Source: Gemmatimonas sp. UBA2094
GTDB lineage: Bacteria; Gemmatimonadota; Gemmatimonadetes; Gemmatimonadales; Gemmatimonadaceae
DNA: 9,402 nucleotides
Assembly: GCA_002331565.1 (NCBI GenBank)
Contig: DCZC01000240.1
Location: 18,174 to 27,575 of the forward strand
Direction: 5' to 3'
Shown here: positions 1 to 5,656 of the stretch, in pieces
Numbering within the stretch: the first letter of the stretch is position 1
Layout of the letters: every line of letters starts with the position of its first letter
Made by a program: the position numbers and the translations under genes
Notes under the pieces: model-generated
Told to the model about the DNA's origin: nothing
The model's input: the letters and a program-made list of their open reading frames with translations, nothing else
Database searches by the model: none

Positions 1-188
1 CGGGCATAGGCCGACAGCGACTCCACATAGCGGCGCTGCCCCTCGGCATAGAGCGTGTCGAACGCGAGTGAAGACTTTCCCGAACCGGACACGCCGGTCA
101 CCACGGTGATGGCCCGGCGCGGGATCTCGAGGTCGAAGCCCTTCAGGTTGTGCTGGCGTGCACCACGGATGCGGATCTTGTCCTTCAT
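1..188 (-). CDS. uvrA: UvrA, excinuclease ABC subunit A (N-terminal fragment, cut by window edge)
   Basis: This is the start of UvrA, the ATPase that recognises damaged DNA and loads UvrB in nucleotide excision repair in the cytoplasm. Only the first 62 codons lie in the window; the rest continues beyond position 1. Read on the minus strand from the ATG at 188-186, the protein opens [18 protein letters not shown], the typical UvrA beginning. It then shows the first Walker A motif GVSGSGKSS (about residues 33-41) followed by [20 protein letters not shown], which is nearly invariant in UvrA. No Shine-Dalgarno sequence is evident before this ATG, but the N-terminus matches the family exactly, so the start is likely right. 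It is divergent from the ABC exporter gene. Identification is from motif recall and is very secure despite the short length. Confidence 0.96.
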   Translation of the reverse strand, partial: MKDKIRIRGARQHNLKGFDLEIPRRAITVVTGVSGSGKSSLAFDTLYAEGQRRYVESLSAYA

Positions 189-249
189 CCAGTCAAAACT
201 ATCCGAGGGCCCAAATGCGTTCCGTGCGACCCGCTAGATTGCACCATTC
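189..249. promoter_or_regulatory. Divergent intergenic region uvrA / ABC exporter, with a -10-like hexamer
   Basis: These 61 bp separate two divergent starts, so promoters for both genes must lie here or inside the genes. TAGATT at 235-240 resembles a sigma-70 -10 element and ends 9 nt before the ABC exporter ATG. No good -35 is visible 17 bp upstream and no Shine-Dalgarno lies between it and the ATG, which would fit a leaderless transcript. The hexamer match alone is weak evidence. I see no clear SOS box. Confidence 0.3.
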
Positions 250-2139
250 ATGCCACCTGTCGCCGCCGCCCGTTCCGCACCGCCCGACGATGACGTGCTC
301 GGCGCCGTCTACGACGCCGCGCTCGTGCGGCGCCTTGCCGCGTACGTGCGGCCGTACCGGTCGCTGGTCGGGGCCGCACTGGCCTGTATCGCCGTCGCGG
401 CAGCCATGCAGGTGGCGACGCCACTGCTCACCCGCTGGGTGATCGACGTGGCCTGGCCAGCCCGCGACACCGGGCTCGTGCAGCGGGTGGCGGCGGCGTT
501 TGCCGGACTGCTGCTCGTGCAGTTCGCGGCGGCGTACGGCGAAACGTGGTTCACCTCGCTGCTGGGGCAGCGCGTGATGCGCGATTTGCGCGACGCGGTC
601 TTCGCGCATCTGCAGCGGCTCCCCATCGCGTATTTCGACCGGACGCCGGTGGGACGGTTGGTCACGCGCGTGACCAGCGACGTGGAAGCGCTCAACGAGC
701 TGTTCGCGTCGGGGGTGGTGTCGGGCATCGGCGATCTGTTCACGCTGGTCGTGATCAGCGTGATCATGCTCGTCGTCGAATGGCGCCTGGCGCTTGCGGC
801 GTTCGTGGTCATTCCCTTGATCCTCAGCGCCTCGCGCGTATTTCAGCACCGCGTGCGTCGTGCCTACCGGGATATCCGCACGCGGCTGGCCCAGCTGAAT
901 GCGTATGTGGGCGAGCGGCTGACGGGAATGCGCCTCGTCCAACTGTTCGGCCGGGAAGCGCAGGAACAGCAGCGCTTCGACGCCCTCAACGAGGCGCATC
1001 TCGGCGCGCATCTCCGGTCGATCACCGTGTATGCGTTGTATTTCCCGGTGATCGAGTTGCTGACTACGTTCGCGCTGGCGAGTCTGCTGGTGACCGCACG
1101 CGGTGAGGTCGCGGACGGCGCGGCCACGGTGGGCACGGTGGCCGCCTTTCTCCAGCTGGTGCGCCGTTTCTTTCAGCCGCTGCAGGACCTCTCCGAGAAG
1201 TACAACATTCTGCAGGGGGCGATGGCCGCATCGGAGCGGCTGTTTTCGCTTCTCGATACTCCCGTGTCCACCGACGTGACGCCAACGCCCGACCGGGCCG
1301 AGCGGGTCGCCGCCCTGACGCGAGCGGGGGTCACCGTGGAATTCGACCACGTGTGGTTCGCGTATGTCACCGGGGACAGCGGCGAGCAGTGGGTGCTGCG
1401 CGATGTCAGCTTCCGGGTGGCCCCCGGGCAGAGTCTGGCGCTCGTGGGGCATACGGGAGCCGGCAAGAGTACGATCGTGAATCTGCTGCTCCGGTTCTAC
1501 GATCCTCAGCGCGGCCGGGTGCTGGTGAATGGCAATGACGTCCGGGAGCTGCCGTTGGATGTGCTCCGGTCGCTCGTGGCGTACGTGCAGCAGGACATCT
1601 TTCTCTTTGCCGGGGACGTGACGGCGAATCTCCGTCTGTTCGACAGCGTTCCCGTGTCCGCGGTGCAGGCGGCGGCCGCGCGGGTGGGTGCCGACCGCGT
1701 GATCGAGCGCCTGCCGGGCGGGTGGGCCCACGAACTCGGAGAACGCGGCGCCGGGGTGAGTGTGGGCGAACGGCAATTACTCGCCTTTGCCCGTGCCATT
1801 GCGGCTGATCCCGCCCTGCTGCTGCTCGACGAAGCGACGAGTGCGGTGGATTCGCATGTGGAGGCCGAAATCCAGCAGGCGGTCGGCCGGCTCATGGAGG
1901 GACGGACGACCATCGCCATTGCCCACCGGTTGAGTACGATCACGCATGCCGACGAGATCCTGGTGCTGCACCACGGCGAAGTTGTGGAGCGTGGCACGCA
2001 CGCCGCGCTGCTCGCCGCGCAGGGCACATACGAGCGGCTCTTTCGTCTGCAGGGCGGGGAAACAGCCCTCAGCGCACCGACGGACGGGTTGCTGCAGGAG
2101 GGGGCGGTGCGCTTGCCAATCGACGCGACTGTCGGGTAG
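250..2139 (+). CDS. ABC exporter half-transporter, fused membrane and ATPase domains (MdlB/MsbA-like)
   Basis: This 629-residue protein is a type IV ABC exporter half-transporter that would dimerise in the inner membrane and use ATP to move a lipid, drug or peptide outward. The membrane domain shows six likely helices near residues 38-60, 80-100, 155-177, 178-197, 258-283 and 293-310. Between them lie the family-typical coupling segments YFDRTPVGRLVTRVTSDVEA (128-147) and ERLTGMRLVQLFGRE (222-236). The ATPase domain has Walker A GHTGAGKST (400-408), Q-loop Q447/Q448, signature VSVGE (503-507), Walker B LLLLDE (523-528) with catalytic Glu528, a D-loop SAVD and H-loop His559. The VSVGERQLLAFARA signature resembles the MdlB/YheH branch, whose members often work as heterodimers, but no partner gene is adjacent. 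It could therefore act as a homodimer or pair with a distant half. Length is normal and the substrate cannot be told. The start is the first in-frame ATG, without a visible ribosome-binding site. Confidence 0.95.
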   Translation: MPPVAAARSAPPDDDVLGAVYDAALVRRLAAYVRPYRSLVGAALACIAVAAAMQVATPLLTRWVIDVAWPARDTGLVQRVAAAFAGLLLVQFAAAYGETWFTSLLGQRVMRDLRDAVFAHLQRLPIAYFDRTPVGRLVTRVTSDVEALNELFASGVVSGIGDLFTLVVISVIMLVVEWRLALAAFVVIPLILSASRVFQHRVRRAYRDIRTRLAQLNAYVGERLTGMRLVQLFGREAQEQQRFDALNEAHLGAHLRSITVYALYFPVIELLTTFALASLLVTARGEVADGAATVGTVAAFLQLVRRFFQPLQDLSEKYNILQGAMAASERLFSLLDTPVSTDVTPTPDRAERVAALTRAGVTVEFDHVWFAYVTGDSGEQWVLRDVSFRVAPGQSLALVGHTGAGKSTIVNLLLRFYDPQRGRVLVNGNDVRELPLDVLRSLVAYVQQDIFLFAGDVTANLRLFDSVPVSAVQAAAARVGADRVIERLPGGWAHELGERGAGVSVGERQLLAFARAIAADPALLLLDEATSAVDSHVEAEIQQAVGRLMEGRTTIAIAHRLSTITHADEILVLHHGEVVERGTHAALLAAQGTYERLFRLQGGETALSAPTDGLLQEGAVRLPIDATVG

Positions 2140-2217
2140 CTTCGCCGTGGGCATTCTTGCTCTGCCGTTGCTGCAAACGACGCTCCCTCCATTTCCTCGG
2201 ACACGCACCCCTCCCAC

Positions 2218-2994
2218 GTGCAGCTTTCCGTCGCCGCCGGTACCGATGTCGGACGCATTCGGGCAGGCAACGAAGACAGTCTCCATGCGGACGCCGATCA
2301 AGAGCGTGGTCTCTTCATCGTGGCGGATGGCATGGGGGGACACGCTGCGGGAGAAGTGGCCAGCGAGATGGCGGTTCAGATTGTCGCGCGAAACCTGTCC
2401 GATGTTCGCGATCTGACCTCCGGTAGTGCGGAGACGCGCATGGCCGATGCGCTCAAGGCAGCGAATCGCGCCATCTACGAGCGCACGATTCAGGAAGCCG
2501 AGAAACACGGGATGGGCACCACCGCCTCCTGCCTGTTGATAGGGCAGGGCCGGTATCTGATCGGCCACGTCGGCGATTCGCGCGTGTATCTCCTGCGCGA
2601 CGGCGTCTTCCGGCAGGTTACCAAGGATCACTCGTACGTGCAGGAGCAGGTCGACGCCGGCTTCCTCACGCCCGAGCAGGCGCGGTACCACCCCTACAGC
2701 AACGTGATCACCCGCTGTGTCGGGGCGAACGCGGCGGTGGAAGCCGACGTCCTCACTGGTGACCTGCAGGTGGGCGACGTGTACCTGGTTGCGTCCGACG
2801 GGCTGACCGGTTTGGTCGAAGATCCGCAACTCAAGAAGATCCTCGAGTCGCGCCAGACTCCCGGTCGCATGGTGGACGCCATGATTGCCGAGGCGAACCG
2901 TCGCGGCGGGCTCGACAACATCACGGCGATCGTGGTGCAGGTCGTCAAAGTCACCGGCATCGTCACGGGCGAGATGCCCGCCGTCCTTGGCTGA
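2218..2994 (+). CDS. PP2C-family Ser/Thr protein phosphatase (PrpC/Stp1-like)
   Basis: This 258-residue soluble cytoplasmic protein is a metal-dependent PP2C phosphatase that removes phosphate from Ser/Thr residues, usually opposing a Hanks-type kinase. The full motif series is present: GRIRAGNEDS (12-21, metal ligand Asp20), VADGMGGHAAGEVAS (from residue 35, Asp37/Gly38), GTTAS (100-104), GHVGDSRVYLLRDG (from 116), VTKDHS, VASDGLTG (191-198, Asp194) and DNITAIVV (from 233, Asp233). Length and motif spacing match the stand-alone bacterial PrpC/Stp class, with no membrane segment. The start chosen is GTG at 2218, giving a normal N-terminus 10 residues before the first motif. The frame is open further upstream and an ATT at 2191 is a less likely alternative. 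No Shine-Dalgarno is clear. It lies 78 nt after the ABC gene and overlaps the next small gene by 8 nt. No kinase gene is in the window. Confidence 0.95.
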   Translation: MQLSVAAGTDVGRIRAGNEDSLHADADQERGLFIVADGMGGHAAGEVASEMAVQIVARNLSDVRDLTSGSAETRMADALKAANRAIYERTIQEAEKHGMGTTASCLLIGQGRYLIGHVGDSRVYLLRDGVFRQVTKDHSYVQEQVDAGFLTPEQARYHPYSNVITRCVGANAAVEADVLTGDLQVGDVYLVASDGLTGLVEDPQLKKILESRQTPGRMVDAMIAEANRRGGLDNITAIVVQVVKVTGIVTGEMPAVLG

Positions 2995-3184
2995 CGAGTC
3001 CACCGTCGGCGAGTTGGCCAAGCTGTACCTTGGCAATCTGCTGTACGCGTTGGAGCGCTGCGCGTTGTCGCTGCAGGAAGAGGGAAAGCCCCTCGACGCC
3101 GCCTTTTATCGCGGCATCGGCCGCAAACTGGCGGATGCCCACGGCCGTGCGCAGGCCGCCGATGGGCCCTCACCCGCTCCCTGA
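2987..3184 (+). CDS. Small unrecognised protein, 65 residues, overlapping the phosphatase gene
   Basis: I do not recognise this protein. The frame shows the same strong preference for G/C at third codon positions as its neighbours, which supports real coding. The best start is a TTG at 2987-2989, 5 nt before the phosphatase TGA, giving an 8-nt overlap typical of translational coupling. A second in-frame TTG at 3014 is an alternative, and the frame extends upstream into the phosphatase gene without an ATG. The product begins with ADESTVGELAKLYLGNLLYA and is predicted mostly helical and amphipathic. It has a GIGRKLADAHGRAQAAD helix and a Pro/Ala/Ser tail, and no signal peptide or membrane segment. 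A GAGGAG run after its stop serves the next gene. Its position between a phosphatase and an exported thioredoxin-like protein suggests a small accessory or binding protein, but that is inference. Confidence 0.6.
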   Translation: MADESTVGELAKLYLGNLLYALERCALSLQEEGKPLDAAFYRGIGRKLADAHGRAQAADGPSPAP

Positions 3185-3188
3185 GGAG
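3185..3188 (+). promoter_or_regulatory. Shine-Dalgarno site for the thioredoxin-like gene
   Basis: GGAG within GAGGAG sits directly after the small gene's stop codon and 8 nt before the ATG at 3197. It is the clearest ribosome-binding site in the window; most other starts here have none. It supports the ATG at 3197 and co-transcription with the preceding genes. Confidence 0.75.
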
Positions 3189-3196
3189 TCCCCGGC

Positions 3197-3865
3197 ATGA
3201 GTCTTTCCGCGCTTTCCCTCGCCTCCATACTCGCCCTGCTCGGCGGGACCCACCCGGCGCCGCGCTGCACGGTGGCGGCCCCGGCCGTGGTCACCGCGGG
3301 CGCCGACAGTGCGCTGCTGGCGCTCCATGCCAGTGGCCAGACGTTTCCCGACTTCGTCGCGGCGGCCAAGGCGCGACGCGAGGGCTGGGTGCGTCTGGCC
3401 GACAGCGCGATCGTCGATCCGGCGCTCGTGCAGCGGGCGAAGGCGGCCGGAAACGGCTGGCGCCTTCTGGTGGTGGCGATCGACTCGTGTGGTGACTCGA
3501 TGAACAGTGTGCCATACGTGGCGCGTCTCGCCGCCCAGGCCGGTGTCGATGTGCGGATCGTCCTCCCGACCGCCGGTCGCCCGGTGCAGGAAACGCACCG
3601 GTCATTAGATGGCCGGACGGCGACGCCTACGTACGTGCTGCTCGACGCGTCAGGCGCCGAGCGCGGGTGCATCGTGGAGCAGCCCAAGGTGCTCCGCGAG
3701 TGGGCTTCGGCCGCGCGAGCCAAGGTGTCGCTCGACTCGGTGCATGCGGGCATCCGCGCGTTTTACGCGGCGGATCGGGGTGTCGCGATCGCCCGCGAGA
3801 CGGTGGAGATGCTGGAAGCAGCGGCTCGAGGCGGTCCGCTCTGCGACCGCGGCAAGCAGCCCTGA
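3197..3865 (+). CDS. Exported thioredoxin-fold family protein (single-Cys CGDS active site)
   Basis: This 222-residue protein belongs to the thioredoxin-like group with a CGDS-type active site, probably acting in the periplasm. Residues 1 to about 22 form a short hydrophobic leader ending near GGTHPA, though its n-region lacks basic residues, so export is probable rather than certain. The fold signature is LLVVAIDSCGDSMNSVPYVA: Cys98 is at the position of the first catalytic cysteine, and the usual preceding Trp is Ser. A DGRTATPTYVLLD segment follows, with the expected cis-Pro at 144. A second cysteine lies in ERGCIVEQP (Cys158), a position I recall as conserved in this family. There is no CxxC, so ordinary dithiol exchange is unlikely unless Cys98 pairs with Cys158. 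It follows the small gene by 12 nt with its own good ribosome-binding site and converges on the HD gene. The fold call is firm; the redox role is inferred. Confidence 0.85.
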   Translation: MSLSALSLASILALLGGTHPAPRCTVAAPAVVTAGADSALLALHASGQTFPDFVAAAKARREGWVRLADSAIVDPALVQRAKAAGNGWRLLVVAIDSCGDSMNSVPYVARLAAQAGVDVRIVLPTAGRPVQETHRSLDGRTATPTYVLLDASGAERGCIVEQPKVLREWASAARAKVSLDSVHAGIRAFYAADRGVAIARETVEMLEAAARGGPLCDRGKQP

Positions 3866-3915
3866 ACGCTGAGCGCCGAGCCGCGAGCCACGAGGTTCGG
3901 GCGCCGGGCGTTCAG
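3862..3915. terminator. Interrupted hairpin spanning both convergent stop codons (possible bidirectional terminator)
   Basis: The 8-bp arms CTGAACGC (3862-3869) and GCGTTCAG (3908-3915) are perfect inverted repeats. An inner 5-bp pair GCGCC (3873-3877) / GGCGC (3900-3904) shares exactly the same centre, 3888.5. Together they would form an interrupted stem at the end of both converging genes. Each gene's TGA lies in an outer arm at mirror-image positions. No T-run follows on either strand, so this is not a classical intrinsic terminator; the role is inferred from position. Confidence 0.4.
3863..3897. repeat. Degenerate 7-nt tandem repeat in the convergent intergenic junction
   Basis: Five consecutive 7-nt steps each begin with NGAR (units at 3863, 3870, 3877, 3884 and 3891). 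GAGC recurs exactly every 7 nt at 3871, 3878 and 3885, with GAGG at 3892. The units are imperfect, so this may be a decayed short tandem repeat. It overlaps the hairpin described for the same junction. Confidence 0.5.
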
Positions 3916-5189
3916 AGCAGCCGCTCCCCCGCGTCCAGCTTCGCTTGTATCTCTCCCGCGTCCATGCGCAGCACGCGCACGACGCGGTCGGCCGGCACCG
4001 GCGCCCGGTCGGCGGTGAGCACGCGTAGGCGCCGGGCGCTGCGATAGAGCTCGTCGCTGAGACGGGGGAGGTTGAGCGCCCCTTCCCAGCCCTCGGCCGT
4101 GAGGTGCACCACGCGGCCGTCGCGGCGTTGCATGGGGATGTCCACGCCCAGCATCTGCGTTTTTGCCGGGTAGTCGAGCAGCACGGCCCCCCGCGCGAGC
4201 CCGAGCTCCGACGCGAACGCGTCCTCGACCCGGCGGGTGAGCCGGTAGTCGCTCGCGATCCACTCCCCCACACTGTCGCCGAGCGCGGCGGCCGGGCATT
4301 CGTATGCCCGCTTGTGCAGGCGACGGATGCGGATCGCATCGAGCAGGTGCCGGGCTTCGGGCACGAGCGACGGCGTGTCGAGGTGCACGAGCAGCCCTTC
4401 GTCGGTGAACCGGGCCACCGTGTCGCCCGCTACGGCTCCGGTGTCGATCGCAACCGCCACCAGCCGCTTGTACATTGCCGTCGCACTGCGCACCGCATGA
4501 TGCCAGTACACGTTGCGGTACATCTGGTACTTGGCGAAGAGCAGCGATTCGAGCGCCGAGAGCCCCTTCTCGTGCACGCCGATGGCGGCGCCGGCGTCGG
4601 GAAGCGTGACGACCACCAGCGAGTTGAGCAGGCGGTCGACGTCGATTTCGCCGTAGGGGACCCCGCACATGACGGCGTCGCGCTTGAGGTACTCGATCTT
4701 GTCGAGATCGATGGAGCCGGAGATGAGTCCCTGCAGCGGCGACGCGCTGCGTCCGGTGATCAGCGCGAAGACCTCGTCCGGGGCGGAGGCTCCGAGATGC
4801 TGGCGGAGGCAGTCGCCAATAGGGCCCTCGGTGATGAGCGGCCGTGCGACCTCTTCGTGATCGGTGACACCGATCTCCTCGAGGGCATGCGAGAACGGAT
4901 AGTGCCCCACGTCGTGCAGCAGGGCGGCGGCACGCACCACCTGCTGCTCCCGGGATGTCACGCCTTGAAGGGCCCCGCGTTCATCGAGCAGGCGGAGCGC
5001 CATGCCGGCGAGATGCCACGCGCCGAGCGCATGTTCGAAGCGTGAGTGGGTCGCCCCGGGATAGACCAGGAATGCCAGGCCCAGCTGTCGCACGTAGCGG
5101 AGCCGCTGCATGACCGGCGTTTCCAGCAACGCCAGCGCGAGCGGATCGAGACGGATGTTGTTCCAGAGGGGGTCACGCAGGATTTCCAT
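3912..5189 (-). CDS. HD-superfamily phosphohydrolase (SAMHD1/dNTPase-like, COG1078 type)
   Basis: This 425-residue cytoplasmic protein matches the bacterial HD phosphohydrolases related to SAMHD1 and Bacillus YwfO, which hydrolyse deoxynucleoside triphosphates to nucleoside and triphosphate. The N-terminus MEILRDPLWNNIRLDPLALA and the following MQRLRYVRQLG are typical. The metal-binding set is complete: THSRFEH (His53), LLHDVGHYPFSH (His92, Asp93, His101) and SGSIDLDKIEYLKRD (Asp161). The downstream MYRNVYWHHAVRSATAMY segment is also characteristic, and the C-terminal half is a family-specific helical region. Length is normal. The ATG at 5189-5187 gives the expected N-terminus. No Shine-Dalgarno is visible; TATCTT (complement of 5197-5202) lies 7 nt upstream and could be a -10 of a leaderless transcript. 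The gene converges on the thioredoxin-like gene. Whether this protein acts on dNTPs or another nucleotide cannot be told from sequence alone. Confidence 0.93.
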   Translation of the reverse strand: MEILRDPLWNNIRLDPLALALLETPVMQRLRYVRQLGLAFLVYPGATHSRFEHALGAWHLAGMALRLLDERGALQGVTSREQQVVRAAALLHDVGHYPFSHALEEIGVTDHEEVARPLITEGPIGDCLRQHLGASAPDEVFALITGRSASPLQGLISGSIDLDKIEYLKRDAVMCGVPYGEIDVDRLLNSLVVVTLPDAGAAIGVHEKGLSALESLLFAKYQMYRNVYWHHAVRSATAMYKRLVAVAIDTGAVAGDTVARFTDEGLLVHLDTPSLVPEARHLLDAIRIRRLHKRAYECPAAALGDSVGEWIASDYRLTRRVEDAFASELGLARGAVLLDYPAKTQMLGVDIPMQRRDGRVVHLTAEGWEGALNLPRLSDELYRSARRLRVLTADRAPVPADRVVRVLRMDAGEIQAKLDAGERLL

Positions 5190-5297
5190 GCGTCGAAAGA
5201 TATGCGCGCCGCCGTCATCGGCACGTCAGCGGCGCGTGGGCGCCGGGGCTGCCGCAGCCGAGGGTTGCGAGGAACCCGTGCCGCCCGAGGGCCGTGG

Positions 5298-5322
5298 GAA
5301 CGCGCGGGATCATCGCGCGTTC
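5298..5322. repeat. Perfect 9-bp inverted repeat, 7-nt loop
   Basis: GAACGCGCG (5298-5306) and CGCGCGTTC (5314-5322) are exact reverse complements around the loop GGATCAT. A second operator-like palindrome, CCGGT-GT-ACCGG, follows at 5325-5336. The pair could be a regulator site, a hairpin in a leader or small RNA, or a factor-dependent transcription end. There is no T-run on either side. Confidence 0.5.
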
Positions 5323-5477
5323 GTCCGGTGTACCGGCTACATCGGTCGCTCCGGCCCGTCGGCACGAAGGCGTCGGTCGCGTACGGCATCGGGTGGCGCG
5401 GCCTGTGCCCCCGGTCACCGCTCCGTCCCCGAATTCCATCGACTGCCCTGCGTCTCCTACCGCTCGACCACGTGGGA

Positions 5478-5501
5478 GCATGCCTCGTCCCTGCGGCATG
5501 C
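5478..5501. repeat. 7-bp inverted repeat, 10-nt loop
   Basis: GCATGCC (5478-5484) and GGCATGC (5495-5501) are exact reverse complements. Each arm also contains the self-complementary GCATGC, so this can be read as a direct repeat of a 6-bp palindrome spaced 17-18 bp apart, as paired operator half-sites might be. In such GC-rich DNA a chance origin is possible. Confidence 0.35.
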
Positions 5502-5656
5502 GGCGGGCGGTACCTCGCGGCGCCACGGTTCCCCGGCGGCGCCCACAACGAAATAGCTCCGCTGCGCATTTAGTCTGGTATGCGTGAACGGGCGACCGTC
5601 TGCCGTCGCCGTGCCCGGGCCGTTAACGAAATCCGGGAATCATCCGTCCAATCGTC

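Larger units (their letters stand above)
5190..5656. other. 467-bp non-coding divergent control region between HD gene and receptor gene
   Basis: I see no convincing gene here. The open frames that cross it on either strand are rich in Arg, Ser, Pro and Ala and lack recognisable motifs. The region must hold the start signals of the HD gene (minus) and the receptor gene (plus). It contains several short inverted repeats, described separately. A relatively AT-richer patch at about 5547-5581 includes TGGTATGCG (from 5576), which resembles an extended -10 without a clear -35 and could drive the receptor gene with a leader of roughly 70 nt. I looked for tRNA, RNase P, SRP and tmRNA signatures by eye and found none; a small RNA or structured leader remains possible. 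Confidence 0.5.

Noticed and set aside
199..3036. Two very long minus-strand open frames (199-1776 and 1777-3036) in the same frame, separated by a single stop, opposite the ABC and phosphatase genes
   Set aside because: They are antisense shadows caused by high third-position G/C. Translations are rich in Arg, His, Pro and Gln with no domain motifs, whereas the plus strand carries complete ABC and PP2C motif sets.
4104..5573. Plus-strand frames opposite the HD gene (4104-5045) and running into the intergenic region (5046-5573)
   Set aside because: The minus strand has the full HD motif set. The plus-strand products lack motifs, and the second crosses the HD gene start into non-coding DNA without any recognisable start signal.
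5190..5656. Possible tRNA, RNase P, SRP RNA or CRISPR array in the gene-free stretch
   Set aside because: No T-loop or anticodon-stem pattern, no RNase P or SRP core sequence, and no regularly spaced repeats were found by eye on either strand.
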